From assembly GCA_028707085.1 (NCBI GenBank), contig JAQTUW010000012.1, forward strand, positions 1-64,000: DNA of 64,000 bases, in the 5' to 3' direction. Origin of the DNA: Methylococcales bacterium. GTDB taxonomy: Bacteria > Pseudomonadota > Gammaproteobacteria > Methylococcales > Methylomonadaceae. The notes under the pieces were generated by a model. The model worked only from the letters and a program-made list of their open reading frames with translations. It did not search any database and was not told the DNA's origin. This document shows positions 26,312-41,130 of this stretch, piece by piece. Both the position numbers and the translations under genes were made by a program. Each line of letters begins with the position of its first letter. Within the stretch, counting starts at the first letter, position 1.

Positions 26312-27325
26312 ATGAAACTAAAAACGATAATAAGCGCCACGCTACTGCCCCTGTTTGTGCTGAGTTTTCAGACGGCAAGCGCCGCCGTTCCGGAAACCCG
26401 GGCTTTTAACCGGTTCATAGAACAGATGGTGAACAAGCACGGTTTCGAGGAAGAAGCGCTCAGAAAACGTTTCAACGCCGTCGAAATTCAGCCGTCCATT
26501 CCGGAAGCCATGGCCGCGCCGGCGGAAGCCAAACCCTGGTTCGAGTATCGGGAAATCTTCATGACCGAAGACCGGATAGAGGCCGGCGTGAAATTCTGGC
26601 AGAAGAATGAACAGGTGCTTGGAGCCATCGAAAAAAAATACCGGGTTCCGGCGGAAATTCTGGTCGCCATTATCGGCGTGGAAAGCAAATACGGTGAGCA
26701 GGCCGGCAAATATCGGGAAATAGACGCGCTGTCCACCCTGAGTTTCGCCTACCCGCCGCGTAGCAAGTTTTTTACCAGGGAACTGGCCAGTTATCTGCTG
26801 CTGTGCCGCAAGGCGCATATCAATCCGATGAAGCCGGCTGGCGCCTATAATGGGGCCATGGGGCTGCCGCAATTTATGCCCAGCCGGTTCCAGAGTTTTG
26901 CCGTCGATTTTAATCATGACCATAAAAAGGATATCTGGAACGATAGCGCCGATGCCGCCGCCAGCATTGCCAGGTATTTGGCCCACCATGGCTGGCGTAG
27001 CGGTGAAGCTGTCGCCTTTCCGGTAAAAGCCCGGAGCGACGCCTATCGGGGAAAGCTCGATTCCAGTCTGAAACCGGATGTGACCATTGCTCAACTGCGC
27101 GCCCTGCAAGTCGAGATACCCTCGCAATTGCCGGATGCGGAAACCGTCAAGTTGCTCGGTTTTCAGCATGCGGGCGGCGAAGATCTGTGGATAGGCCTGC
27201 ACAATTTTTATGTCCTTACCCGGTATCATTCCAGTCCCTTGTACGCCATGGCCGTTTATCAGCTCAGCCAGGTCATAGCCGATCGGAAAAAGGCGTTTAA
27301 TTCCGCCGCCGAATTACAGCAATAA
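26312..27325 (+). CDS. mltB: Lytic murein transglycosylase B (MltB)
   Basis: Family 3 lytic transglycosylase that cleaves glycan strands to 1,6-anhydroMurNAc products. The signal peptide runs to about residue 24 (FQTASA); no lipobox cysteine is present, so the protein is periplasmic or soluble rather than lipid-anchored as in E. coli. Catalytic Glu124 sits in IIGVESKYGEQAG, followed by GAMGLPQFMPS. It follows rodA after 8 bp, completing the mrdA-rodA-mltB unit. Confidence 0.93.
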   Translation: MKLKTIISATLLPLFVLSFQTASAAVPETRAFNRFIEQMVNKHGFEEEALRKRFNAVEIQPSIPEAMAAPAEAKPWFEYREIFMTEDRIEAGVKFWQKNEQVLGAIEKKYRVPAEILVAIIGVESKYGEQAGKYREIDALSTLSFAYPPRSKFFTRELASYLLLCRKAHINPMKPAGAYNGAMGLPQFMPSRFQSFAVDFNHDHKKDIWNDSADAAASIARYLAHHGWRSGEAVAFPVKARSDAYRGKLDSSLKPDVTIAQLRALQVEIPSQLPDAETVKLLGFQHAGGEDLWIGLHNFYVLTRYHSSPLYAMAVYQLSQVIADRKKAFNSAAELQQ

Positions 27326-27330
27326 ACTTG

Positions 27331-32519
<5,189 letters not shown>

Positions 32520-32651
32520 CCGATTTATCCGGGTGGCTTAAGACACTGTTCCGGCGGCGAGCCGCGTAGCATTGCAGAAAGCGCATCCCCCCACATTTGC
32601 GCTATTTTCGTATAGAATCTGTCGTTTTAAGTTAATCTGGAGGAGTGCTGG

Positions 32652-33164
32652 GTGAGTCTTCTAACCATTCTGGAATTTCCCGATAGGCGGTTACGCACCG
32701 TTGCGGCGGAGGTTCATAATGTCGACGCCGGTATCAAAAGTCTGATCGACGACATGCTGGAAACCATGTATGCGGCAAAAGGGGTAGGGCTGGCCGCTAC
32801 CCAGGTCAATGTCCACAAGCGAATAATCGTCATGGATGTCAGCGAGGACAAGGACGCCCCCATTTGCCTGATCAACCCGGTCATCATCGAACAGGCGGGT
32901 GAGGAGGAAACCGAGGAAGGCTGTCTGTCCGTTCCCGGTTTTTTTGAAAAAGTCAGCCGCGCCGAGCAGGTCACGGTGCAGGCCCTGAACCGGGAAGGCA
33001 AATCTGTGCAATTGATTGCCCAGGGGCTGTTGGCAGTGTGTATCCAGCACGAAATGGATCATCTGCTCGGCAAACTGTTTGTGGATTACCTGACGGTTTT
33101 CAAACGCAACAGAATCAAGGCCAAGCTGGAAAAAATCCATAAGGCGCAAGGCGTCAGGGACTAA
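32652..33164 (+). CDS. def: Peptide deformylase
   Basis: Metallo-hydrolase removing the formyl group from nascent N-terminal methionine. All three motifs are present: GVGLAATQ (44-51), EGCLS (89-93, Cys91) and QHEMDHL (132-138; His133, Glu134, His137). Start is GTG at 32652, with GGAGG 8-12 bases upstream; no ATG is available nearby. Paired with fmt, its functional partner, which starts 2 bp after the stop. Confidence 0.96.
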   Translation: MSLLTILEFPDRRLRTVAAEVHNVDAGIKSLIDDMLETMYAAKGVGLAATQVNVHKRIIVMDVSEDKDAPICLINPVIIEQAGEEETEEGCLSVPGFFEKVSRAEQVTVQALNREGKSVQLIAQGLLAVCIQHEMDHLLGKLFVDYLTVFKRNRIKAKLEKIHKAQGVRD

Positions 33165-33166
33165 GC

Positions 33167-34093
33167 ATGAAAATTATTTTTGCCGGAACGCCGGAGTTTG
33201 CGGTACCCAGCCTGCAGGCGCTGCTGGATTCGCCGCATCAGGTTTGCGCTGTTTACACCCAGCCCGACCGCCCGGCTGGTCGCGGCCGTAAACTCGCCGC
33301 CAGTCCGGTCAAGGAATTGGCGCTTGCCGCCGGCATTCCGGTCTATCAGCCGGAAAATTTCAGCCAGTCTGCCGATATTGCCGGCATCGCCAGCCTGAAT
33401 CCTGACCTGATGGTGGTGATCGCCTACGGCCTGATTCTGCCGCAGGCTGTGCTGGATATTCCCGTGAAGGGCTGCCTCAATGTGCATGGTTCGCTGCTGC
33501 CCCGCTGGCGGGGAGCCGCGCCCATACATAGGGCTGTGATGGCCGGAGACGCCATGACCGGCGTCACCATCATGAAGATGGTCAAAAAACTGGATGCCGG
33601 CGATATGCTGTATAAAGCCGAATACCCGATAGCGGCGGACGCCACCTCCGGCAGTCTGCACGACATTCTGGCCGAGCTTGGCGCCAGCAGCCTGCTACAG
33701 GTAATCGGCCAAATCGAATGCGGCGAAATGGTGACCGAAGCGCAGGATGAAGCGCAGGTTACCTACGCACACAAACTGGAAAAAAATGAAGCCCAACTGG
33801 ACTGGTCGCAGAGTGCGGCGGTGCTGGACAGAAAAATCCGCGGCCTCAATCCCTGGCCTGTGGCCCAGACCCTGTTCAAGGGCGAGATCCTTAGGATATG
33901 GCGCGCGGCGGTGGCGGAGGGTGGCGACACGCTGCCGCCCGGCGTGGTCAGTTGCGCCGGGCAGACGCTGGATGTCGGCGCCGGCCAGGGTATATTGCGG
34001 CTGCTGGAAGTACAGCTTCCCGGCGGCAAACGCATCGCCGCCAAGGATTTTCTGAATGCGCATCAGGCCGACGGCATCGTGCTGGGCTCATGA
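33167..34093 (+). CDS. fmt: Methionyl-tRNA formyltransferase
   Basis: Formylates initiator Met-tRNA using 10-formyl-H4F. N-terminal FAGTPEFAVPSLQ, catalytic-site region NVHGSLLPRWRGAAPIHRA (about 105-123), and a C-terminal OB-like domain beginning near 205. Length 308 is normal. It lies in def-fmt-rsmB, and its stop overlaps the rsmB start as ATGA. Confidence 0.96.
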   Translation: MKIIFAGTPEFAVPSLQALLDSPHQVCAVYTQPDRPAGRGRKLAASPVKELALAAGIPVYQPENFSQSADIAGIASLNPDLMVVIAYGLILPQAVLDIPVKGCLNVHGSLLPRWRGAAPIHRAVMAGDAMTGVTIMKMVKKLDAGDMLYKAEYPIAADATSGSLHDILAELGASSLLQVIGQIECGEMVTEAQDEAQVTYAHKLEKNEAQLDWSQSAAVLDRKIRGLNPWPVAQTLFKGEILRIWRAAVAEGGDTLPPGVVSCAGQTLDVGAGQGILRLLEVQLPGGKRIAAKDFLNAHQADGIVLGS

Positions 34094-35385
34094 ATTTACG
34101 CAACCATGCCGCACAGATTCTGTCGAAAGTCCTGGGCGAAGGGCAATCGCTGACACGGGCGCTGGCCGCCGGGTTTCCCGCGATCCGGGAAAGCAAGGAT
34201 CGGGCTTTTGTGCAGGCCTTATGCTACGGCGTGATCAGACAATATTATCAACTGGATTTCATACTGGGCCGGCTGCTTGGCAAACCCATCAAACAGAAAG
34301 ACATCGATATCAGGGCGCTATTACTGATTGGTCTGTATCAACTGCAATACATGCGGGTCAAATCCCATGCCGCCGTTTCGGAAACCGTAGCGGCTTGCAA
34401 ACACAAGCCCTGGGCCAAAGCCTTGGTCAATGCCGTGTTGCGCCAGTATCTGCGTGATGCGCAAGCCCTGCAGCAGGCCTGCGGCGACGATCCGCAGGCC
34501 GCCGTCAATCACCCGGACTGGATCGTGGCCCGGCTGAAACAGTGCTGGCCGGAACAGGCGGCGGATTTGCTGGCCGCCAACGACCAGCCGCCGCCCATGG
34601 CCTTACGGGTGAATTTGTTACAGGGTAGCCGCCACGACTATCTGGAATTGCTGAACGAACAGGGCATGGCCGCCCATCCGGCCAAATTCTGCGAAACTGG
34701 TCTGCTGCTGGAGCAGCCTGTCGGCGTTGAGCTATTGCCGGGCTTCGAAACCGGCCGGGTATCCGTACAGGACATCGCCGCGCAACTGGCGGCCGGACTG
34801 CTGGACGCGCAACCCGGCCAGCAGGTGCTGGATCTGTGCGCCGCGCCAGGCGGCAAAACCGCCGCCATTCTGGAAAGCCAGCCTCAATTGCAGGCGCTGC
34901 TGGCCGTTGACGTGGATGAGCAGCGGTTGCGGCGGGTCACGGAAAACCTGTGGCGGCTGCATTTACAGGCCGAAGTGTTGGCGGCGGACGCCGCTGTGCC
35001 GGAAAGCTGGGCGCAAGGCCGCCGCTTTCACAGAATACTGCTGGATGCGCCCTGTTCGGGTTTTGGGGTGATCCGCCGCCACCCGGATATTAAAATATTG
35101 CGCAGAGACAGCGATATAGCGGCGCTACAGGCCCTGCAAGCCAGGATACTCGACGCAGCCTGGTCATTGCTGTTGCCCGGCGGGGTGCTGCTTTATGCCA
35201 CCTGCTCGGTACTGAAGCAGGAAAACGAGGAACAGATAGCCCAATTCCTGGCTCGGCGCGCCGACGCCCTGGAAATACCCATAACCGCCGGCTGGGGTCA
35301 GGCCAGGCCGCATGGCCGGCAGATACTGACCGGCGACAGCGGGATGGATGGATTCTATTATGCCCGACTCGGTAAACAGGCTTAG
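34090..35385 (+). CDS. rsmB: 16S rRNA (cytosine-967-C5)-methyltransferase RsmB
   Basis: SAM-dependent m5C methyltransferase acting on 16S rRNA. An N-terminal NusB-like helical domain (residues 1-140, SLTRALAAGFPAI, DRAFVQALCYGVIR) precedes the catalytic domain with LDLCAAPGGKTAAI, the DAPCSGFG cysteine and the catalytic YATCSVL cysteine. I chose ATG at 34090, which overlaps the fmt stop and gives the canonical 431 residues. Confidence 0.95.
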   Translation: MNLRNHAAQILSKVLGEGQSLTRALAAGFPAIRESKDRAFVQALCYGVIRQYYQLDFILGRLLGKPIKQKDIDIRALLLIGLYQLQYMRVKSHAAVSETVAACKHKPWAKALVNAVLRQYLRDAQALQQACGDDPQAAVNHPDWIVARLKQCWPEQAADLLAANDQPPPMALRVNLLQGSRHDYLELLNEQGMAAHPAKFCETGLLLEQPVGVELLPGFETGRVSVQDIAAQLAAGLLDAQPGQQVLDLCAAPGGKTAAILESQPQLQALLAVDVDEQRLRRVTENLWRLHLQAEVLAADAAVPESWAQGRRFHRILLDAPCSGFGVIRRHPDIKILRRDSDIAALQALQARILDAAWSLLLPGGVLLYATCSVLKQENEEQIAQFLARRADALEIPITAGWGQARPHGRQILTGDSGMDGFYYARLGKQA

Positions 35386-35920
35386 TTTCCGCTTGCTACT
35401 GTGTGTGCTGCTATGGCCGTTGCCGGCGGCGGCCCTGGATTATGCCGCCCGCATCCGCTATGCGGATCTGGTGGAAACCGCCGACGGCTACAGCCTTAAA
35501 ACCGAAATCGCCTACCGGCTTAGCCCCACTGCCCGGGAAGCCCTGCACAAGGGCGTACCGCTGGCCTGGGACGTGAAGGTCGAGATCGATCGGGTAGGGC
35601 TATTGTGGAACGCCACGGTCTATCGGAAGACGCTGTCCTACAGCCTGCAGTTTCACGCCCTGCTCAATCAATATGAAGTAAAAACCCCCGGACAGTCGGA
35701 AATGTTTCTCAGCCTGGGTACGGCTTTGAATTTCATGGCCCTGCTGCAGGATGAGGTCAATATAGACAACAAGCTGTTGCAACCCGGTCAGCGCTATCAG
35801 CTCAGGCTTAAAACCCGCTTCAACAGGGAACTGTTGCCCATTCCGCTACGGCCTGTCGCCTATCTCGACAGCGAGTGGTTTTTATCCAGTAACTGGTTTG
35901 TATGGCCTATTCAAAAATAA
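35348..35920 (+). CDS. DUF4390 family exported protein
   Basis: Small exported protein with a signal peptide (LSFRLLLCVLLWPLPAAALD) and a beta-rich body containing YSLQFHALLNQYEV, as in DUF4390 proteins found between rsmB and ntrYX-type genes in gammaproteobacteria. Function unknown. ATG at 35348 overlaps rsmB by 38 bp; ATG at 35360 (MPDSVNRL) is equally plausible. It overlaps the following histidine kinase gene by 19 bp, so the three genes form one transcript. Confidence 0.8.
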   Translation: MDSIMPDSVNRLSFRLLLCVLLWPLPAAALDYAARIRYADLVETADGYSLKTEIAYRLSPTAREALHKGVPLAWDVKVEIDRVGLLWNATVYRKTLSYSLQFHALLNQYEVKTPGQSEMFLSLGTALNFMALLQDEVNIDNKLLQPGQRYQLRLKTRFNRELLPIPLRPVAYLDSEWFLSSNWFVWPIQK

Positions 35921-38055
35921 AGCTGCCGGTCAGCCTCTCCATCGTCATCCTGTTCGGCTTCGTCATGCTGTCCCTGCAATTGATGAGTAGCGCTACCCAG
36001 GAGTCCTCGCAACTGGGGGAAATGTATTCCTGGCTGCTGGTCATCAACACCCTGGGTTCCATCATCCTGTTGGGGCTGGTGGCGGTCAACGCCTATTCGC
36101 TGATCCGGGAACTGAAAAAAAAGGAAGCCGGCTCCAGGCTCACCACCCGGATGGTGTCCTTATTTGTATTGCTGGCCCTGGCCCCGGCGGCCATCGTGTT
36201 CTATTTTTCGGTGCAGTTCCTGCATCAGGGCATCGATAGCTGGTTCAACGTGGAAATAGACCGGGCCATGGACGACGCCCTGGAGCTTAGCCAGTCCTCG
36301 CTGGCGCAACGCATGAACTGGCATATCAAGCAGACCCGGCAGATGGCCGCGCAGTTGCAGGATAAATCGGAAACCCATATCGCCCTGGAAGTCGGCAATT
36401 TATGGAGCGACTCTGGAGCGATGGAAATCTCGGTATTTACCAATCAGGGCCATATTCTGGCTTCCAGCAGCGCCAACCCCAGCGAGATTCTGCCGCATCT
36501 GCCCGACGAACAGGTCTGGCTGCAACTCAAACAGAATCAGGAGTATTTTGCCTACGACCCGGGCGATAACGACGAAATGCTGGTGCGGGTCATCGTGCCC
36601 ATCCAGCGCGATCAGAGCCGTTACCTGCAAGTGCTGTATCCGGTGCCGGTGCGGGTGACGGATCTGGCCGATTCCATCGAGTTCGCCTTTATCCGCTATC
36701 AGGAGATGACTTTTCTGCGCGATTCCCTGAAGACCAGTTTTTCGCTGATTCTGCTGTTGGTGCTGTTGCTCAGCATGCTGGCCTCTATCTGGGTGGCCTT
36801 CATCATTATCCGCAACATCGTGGCCCCGGTTAAGGAGCTGGTAAAAGGCACCCAGGCCGTGGCCAGTGGCGACTATCAGCAGCAACTGCCGGTCATGAGC
36901 CGCGACGAGCTGGGCTTTCTGGTGGAATCCTTCAACCAGATGACTCGGCGCATCGCCCGCTCCCGCGACGAAACCCGCTCCGCCGGCCTGGAAGTGGAAA
37001 ATCAGCGCGCCTATCTGGAAACCATACTCGCCAATCTCACAGCCGGCGTTATCAGTTTCGACGCCGCGTTCACTATCCGCACCGCCAATCAGGCCGCCTA
37101 TCGCATCCTGCATATTCCAGTCAGCCATTTTGTCGGCCAGACCCTGCTGACGCTGGCGGAGAAACACGCCGAGCTGGCGGAAATGCTGGCCAGCATCCAG
37201 CGCCTGCTGGAAAAGGCCGACGATATCTGGGAGCAACGCATCGTTTTTCTGGGGCCGAACGGCCGCCAGGAACTGCTGTGCCGCGGCACGCCGCTGTTTC
37301 AGCAGAACGGCAGCCGCACCGGCGCGGTGGTGGTGTTCGACGATGTCACCGATCTGATCCAGGCCCAGAAAAACGCGGCCTGGGGCGAAGTGGCGCGGCG
37401 GCTGGCCCATGAAATCAAAAATCCGCTGACCCCTATCCAGTTGTCGGCCGAGCGCCTGCAACACAAGCTTGCCAGGGAGCTGTCCGAAAATTCGGCGGAA
37501 TTTCTGCAACGCGGCACCCGCACCATCGTCCAGCAGGTAGAAGCCATGAAGCGCATGGTGGATGATTTCTCCGAATACGCCCGGCCCTCCAAGAAACAGG
37601 TGGAAGTCATCAATCTCATCGATCTGATTCAGGAAGTGCAGGCGCTTTATACCCCGTCCGGCGTGGTGTTCGGCTCTACGTTTCCTGTCGGCGCGGTCAA
37701 TGTGGAAGCCGATCCGGTCAGCCTGCGCCAGGTGCTGCACAATCTGATCAAAAACGCCATGGAAGCCACCAGCGGCCCGTGCCATATCGAGATAAAAATT
37801 ACCCGGGTCAGCCGCAACAACGTAGAGTATGTCGAACTGGGCATCTATGACAATGGCAACGGTCTGAACGCTGAACAGATCGAGACCATATTTGAGCCCT
37901 ATGTCACCAGCAAGAACAAGGGCACCGGGCTGGGACTGGCTATCGTCAAGAAGATCGTCGAAGAACATGGCGGCGCGATCTGGGTGGATACATCATATAA
38001 TGGTGGGGCCGGATTTATTCTGCAACTGCCGGTTTTTGAATTTGGAATTGGATAA
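35902..38055 (+). CDS. ntrY: NtrY-type sensor histidine kinase
   Basis: Membrane sensor kinase, 717 residues. Hydrophobic segments lie near 10-28, 48-66, 88-108 and 280-305, followed by a HAMP linker (about 305-355), a PAS-like domain (about 370-480), the HisKA site His503 in RLAHEIKNPLTPI, and HATPase motifs LIKNAMEA, YDNGNGL and GTGLGLAIVKKI. This architecture is that of NtrY, a nitrogen or redox sensor. It shares one base with the downstream regulator (TAATG), its cognate partner. The signal is not evident from sequence. Confidence 0.88.
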   Translation: MAYSKIKLPVSLSIVILFGFVMLSLQLMSSATQESSQLGEMYSWLLVINTLGSIILLGLVAVNAYSLIRELKKKEAGSRLTTRMVSLFVLLALAPAAIVFYFSVQFLHQGIDSWFNVEIDRAMDDALELSQSSLAQRMNWHIKQTRQMAAQLQDKSETHIALEVGNLWSDSGAMEISVFTNQGHILASSSANPSEILPHLPDEQVWLQLKQNQEYFAYDPGDNDEMLVRVIVPIQRDQSRYLQVLYPVPVRVTDLADSIEFAFIRYQEMTFLRDSLKTSFSLILLLVLLLSMLASIWVAFIIIRNIVAPVKELVKGTQAVASGDYQQQLPVMSRDELGFLVESFNQMTRRIARSRDETRSAGLEVENQRAYLETILANLTAGVISFDAAFTIRTANQAAYRILHIPVSHFVGQTLLTLAEKHAELAEMLASIQRLLEKADDIWEQRIVFLGPNGRQELLCRGTPLFQQNGSRTGAVVVFDDVTDLIQAQKNAAWGEVARRLAHEIKNPLTPIQLSAERLQHKLARELSENSAEFLQRGTRTIVQQVEAMKRMVDDFSEYARPSKKQVEVINLIDLIQEVQALYTPSGVVFGSTFPVGAVNVEADPVSLRQVLHNLIKNAMEATSGPCHIEIKITRVSRNNVEYVELGIYDNGNGLNAEQIETIFEPYVTSKNKGTGLGLAIVKKIVEEHGGAIWVDTSYNGGAGFILQLPVFEFGIG

Positions 38056-39416
38056 TGAACAAACAAGCGCCTTACATTCTGGTTGTGGACGACGAACAGG
38101 GCATCCGGCAACTGGTCTCGGAAATTCTGGAAGACGAAGGTTATGAAGTGGCAATGGCCGAGAACGCTGCCGAAGCCCGAAAGCTGAAGCAGCAGCGTAT
38201 GCCGCAACTGATCCTGCTGGACATCTGGATGCCGGATAGCGACGGCATCACCCTGCTCCGCGAATGGGTGGCGGAAGACGACGCCCTGTGCCCGGTGATC
38301 ATGATGTCCGGCCACGCCTCTGTGGAATCGGCGGTGGAAGCTACCCGGCTGGGCGCGTACGATTTTCTGGAAAAACCGCTGTCGCTGGCCAAACTGCTGC
38401 TGATTGTGGAGCGGGCGCTGGAAACCAGCTCCCTGCAACGTGAAAACGCCGGGCTCAAGCAGCAGTTGATGATAGGTGTCGATCCGGTTGGTAAAAGCGC
38501 GGTCATCGAGCGCACCAAGGACAAGGTCAAGCGCCTGGCGCAGCATGACGCCAGAGTGCTGTTCGTCGGCGAAGCCGGGGTGGGCAAGGAGATGTTCGCC
38601 CGTTATCTGCATAACAATAGCCCGCACCGCGACGGCTCGTTCGTGGATGTTTCGGTCGGCAGTATTTCCCCGGAAAACGCCGCCGTGGAATTTTTCGGGC
38701 GCGAGGACAATGGTAGAATCTACCGCGGCCTGCTGGAACAGGCGCATCGCGGTACGCTGTTTCTGGGTGAAATTGGCGGCATGGATCCCGAAACCCAGGC
38801 CCGGCTGCTCAGCGCCCTGGAATCCAGCTCCTTTCTCCGCGTCGGCGGCAGCCAGACGGTGCGCGTCGACGTGCGGGTGGTCGCCTCCACGCGCATGTCG
38901 CTGGATGAGGAAGTCAACCGCGGCCGGTTTCGTCAGGATCTTTATTACCTGCTCAACGTGGTGACCCTGGAAATTCAGCCGCTACGCGAGCATAGCGAGG
39001 ATGTGCCGGCGCTGCTGAATTTTTATGCCGACCATTTCTATCTACAGGAAAAGCTGCCGTTCCGGCGCTTTTCCATGGCGGCCCAGAATTATCTGCGCAA
39101 TTACAACTGGCCCGGCAATGTCCGCGAATTGCGCAATCTGGTGCAGCGGTTGATGATACTCGGCGCGGGTGACGATATCGAACTGGACGAAGTCAAGGTC
39201 GCGCTGGGTTCGATTGCCGAGCAACCTAAACTGGGCGTGAATGTGCCGGAGTTTTTTAACCTGCCCCTGAAAGAGGCCAGGGATCATTTTGAAAAATCCT
39301 ATCTGGAATACCATTTTGAAAAAGCAGGCGGCAGCGTTGCCAAGCTGGCCTCGGCCATCGGCATGGAGCGCACCCATCTTTACCGCAAGCTGCATTCGCT
39401 GAAGATCAAGTTATAA
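38055..39416 (+). CDS. ntrX: NtrX-type response regulator with degenerate AAA domain
   Basis: Partner of the NtrY-like kinase. Receiver domain with phospho-acceptor Asp56 (LLDIWMP) and Lys107; AAA+ domain with Walker A GEAGVGKE (172-179); C-terminal Fis-type helix-turn-helix (GGSVAKLASAIGMERTHLY). Two departures from sigma-54 activators are visible. There is no GAFTGA loop, as is usual for NtrX, and Walker B reads LFLGEI (235-240), so the metal-binding Asp is Gly238. It therefore probably does not drive sigma-54 open-complex formation, but binds DNA as a phosphorylation-controlled regulator. Confidence 0.87.
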   Translation: MNKQAPYILVVDDEQGIRQLVSEILEDEGYEVAMAENAAEARKLKQQRMPQLILLDIWMPDSDGITLLREWVAEDDALCPVIMMSGHASVESAVEATRLGAYDFLEKPLSLAKLLLIVERALETSSLQRENAGLKQQLMIGVDPVGKSAVIERTKDKVKRLAQHDARVLFVGEAGVGKEMFARYLHNNSPHRDGSFVDVSVGSISPENAAVEFFGREDNGRIYRGLLEQAHRGTLFLGEIGGMDPETQARLLSALESSSFLRVGGSQTVRVDVRVVASTRMSLDEEVNRGRFRQDLYYLLNVVTLEIQPLREHSEDVPALLNFYADHFYLQEKLPFRRFSMAAQNYLRNYNWPGNVRELRNLVQRLMILGAGDDIELDEVKVALGSIAEQPKLGVNVPEFFNLPLKEARDHFEKSYLEYHFEKAGGSVAKLASAIGMERTHLYRKLHSLKIKL

Positions 39417-39510
39417 GGCGGCGGTCGGCAGGCCAGGGCTGGCTGCCGATGGCTTTAATTTTGTCCATCTGCTCTTTAGCGGCTGAATAGTTGCAAAAAC
39501 ATAAATAAAT

Positions 39511-39539
39511 TTGAAGTAATTGACATATTTTAGTAAAAT
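39511..39539 (+). promoter_or_regulatory. Promoter of rplM-rpsI
   Basis: TTGAAG (39511-39516), 17-bp spacer, TAAAAT (39534-39539), 42 bp before the rplM ATG, in an AT-rich region. An overlapping TTGACA at 39520 has no matching -10. Confidence 0.5.
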
Positions 39540-39580
39540 GCCTCTTTTTTACACACAGCCTTAATAGATAAGAAGCAAAG

Positions 39581-40009
39581 ATGAAAACATTTAGTGCAAA
39601 ACCCGCGGAAGTAAAACGCGATTGGTTCGTAATTGATGCAGAAGGCAAGACCCTGGGTCGCCTTGCTACAGAAATTGCACGACGTCTTCGCGGCAAACAT
39701 AAACCCGAATACACTCCTCATGTTGATACCGGTGATTACATCATCGTCATCAATGCCGAGAAAGTTGGCGTCACCGGCAACAAAGAAACAGACAAAATGT
39801 ACTATCGCCACACCGGCTATGTTGGTAACATGAAATCTGCATCGCTGGGCAAACTCAGACAGACCTTTCCAGACCGCATCATTACCACAGCCGTGCAGGG
39901 CATGCTGCCTAAAAACTCATTAGGTCGCGCCATGTTCAAAAAATTAAAAGTTTACGCAGGTACCGAGCACGGTCATCAGGCTCAGCAACCCAAAGTTTTA
40001 GAATTTTAA
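39581..40009 (+). CDS. rplM: Ribosomal protein L13
   Basis: Large-subunit protein, 142 residues. [20 protein letters not shown] and [21 protein letters not shown] (quoted as [16 protein letters not shown]) are standard, with [18 protein letters not shown] near the C-terminus. Followed after 15 bp by rpsI, as in nearly all bacteria. Confidence 0.98.
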   Translation: MKTFSAKPAEVKRDWFVIDAEGKTLGRLATEIARRLRGKHKPEYTPHVDTGDYIIVINAEKVGVTGNKETDKMYYRHTGYVGNMKSASLGKLRQTFPDRIITTAVQGMLPKNSLGRAMFKKLKVYAGTEHGHQAQQPKVLEF

Positions 40010-40024
40010 GCAGAGATAGTATTT

Positions 40025-40414
40025 ATGGCAGCTCAATATTACGGAACAGGCCGTCGCAAAAGTGCGGTAGCGCGTGTCTACGCCACAGTAGGCACAGGAA
40101 AATTTACTATCAACAAACTGCCTGTGGAGCAATACTTCGGTCGTAAAACCGACGAAATGATTGCGAAACAGCCTTTGGAATTGCTGGGTAAAACCACCGA
40201 TTTCGATATCAACATCATCGTCACAGGCGGTGGCCCATCCGGCCAGGCCGGCGCTATCCGCCACGGTCTGACCCGCGCGCTGATGGTTTTTGACGAAGAA
40301 CTCAGATCGCCGCTAAGAAAAGCCGGTTACGTTACCCGCGACGCACGCGAAGTGGAACGTAAAAAAGTCGGTCTGCACAAAGCCAGAAAACGTCCTCAGT
40401 ACTCCAAACGTTAA
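40025..40414 (+). CDS. rpsI: Ribosomal protein S9
   Basis: Small-subunit protein of 129 residues. [15 protein letters not shown] at the N-terminus, [19 protein letters not shown] in the middle and the basic end [14 protein letters not shown] that reaches the P site. Co-transcribed with rplM; the terminator follows 20 bp after the stop. Confidence 0.98.
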   Translation: MAAQYYGTGRRKSAVARVYATVGTGKFTINKLPVEQYFGRKTDEMIAKQPLELLGKTTDFDINIIVTGGGPSGQAGAIRHGLTRALMVFDEELRSPLRKAGYVTRDAREVERKKVGLHKARKRPQYSKR

Positions 40415-40434
40415 GCGTTCGCTTACCGGGAACG

Positions 40435-40464
40435 GAAAAAAAGCCGCAATTTGCGGCTTTTTTT
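40435..40464. terminator. Rho-independent terminator after rpsI
   Basis: A-tract, GCCGCA (40443-40448), short loop, TGCGGC (40452-40457), T-tract. Symmetric A/T runs allow it to serve both rpsI and the convergent yceI-type gene. Confidence 0.93.
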
Positions 40465-40499
40465 ATGTCCGGGGCAGAGTAAGCCTGTGCTTAAAAAAA

Positions 40500-41066
40500 T
40501 TACTCCAGAACCGCCTCGACCGGAATGGTAACATTCATATCGTCGCTCACATAAGGCGCATATTTGCCCATGTTAAACTCGGTGCGGCTGATCACCGTGC
40601 TGGCGTTGGCCCCGCAGGCGTCTTTTTTCAAAACCGGATGCGGCATGCACTGGAATGATTCGACTTTCAGCGTCAGCGGTTTGCTGATGCCTTTCAACGT
40701 CAAAACCCCATCCACCGCAACCAGTTTATCGCCTTCGAATTTCAGTTTGTCGGAACTGAATTTGGCGGTCGGATATTTTGCGGTATCCAGAAAATCAGGC
40801 CCCTGGATATGTTCGTTAAACAGCGGCACGCCAGTATCCACCGAAGTGGTATCGACAGTTACCTCCACCGAACCGGTTTTGGCCTGCCTGTCGATGACGA
40901 TTTTGCCGCTGGTCTTGTCGAAGCGACTGGATTGGGTCGAAAAACCGAAATGGCTGTAGGAAAAACGCGGCAAAGTGTGGGAACCCTCGATCATATAGGT
41001 TTCCGGCGCGGCTAGTGCGCTGCCGGCAAATGCGGCCAGCAAGGGTAAAAGTGCGATAGGTTTCAT
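40500..41066 (-). CDS. YceI family periplasmic protein
   Basis: Lipocalin-like periplasmic protein thought to bind isoprenoid lipids. Signal peptide MKPIALLPLLAAFAGSALA; mature part begins APETYMIEGSHTLPRFSYSHFGFS, family-typical (quoted here split at IEGSHTLPRF and SYSHFGFS), with LKGISKPLTLKVE later. I chose ATG at 41066; the longer frame from 41153 would bury the signal peptide. 188 residues. It lies downstream of azoR on the same strand, 64 bp away, and may share its LysR-type control. Confidence 0.9.
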   Translation of the reverse strand: MKPIALLPLLAAFAGSALAAPETYMIEGSHTLPRFSYSHFGFSTQSSRFDKTSGKIVIDRQAKTGSVEVTVDTTSVDTGVPLFNEHIQGPDFLDTAKYPTAKFSSDKLKFEGDKLVAVDGVLTLKGISKPLTLKVESFQCMPHPVLKKDACGANASTVISRTEFNMGKYAPYVSDDMNVTIPVEAVLE

Positions 41067-41130
41067 GGTAAAACTCCGAGTGTGATTAAAAAAGTTGTGC
41101 TTGTTCCGAGAGCCGCCGAATATGGCGGTT

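Noticed and set aside
39520-39548. TTGACA at 39520 as the rplM -35 element
   Set aside because: No acceptable -10 hexamer lies 16-18 bp downstream; the overlapping TTGAAG/TAAAAT pair fits better.
34090-40414. Long open frames on the minus strand opposite ntrY (36400-37968), ilvB and parE
   Set aside because: They have no domain motifs and mirror the codon pattern of well-identified genes on the plus strand; they are antisense shadows.
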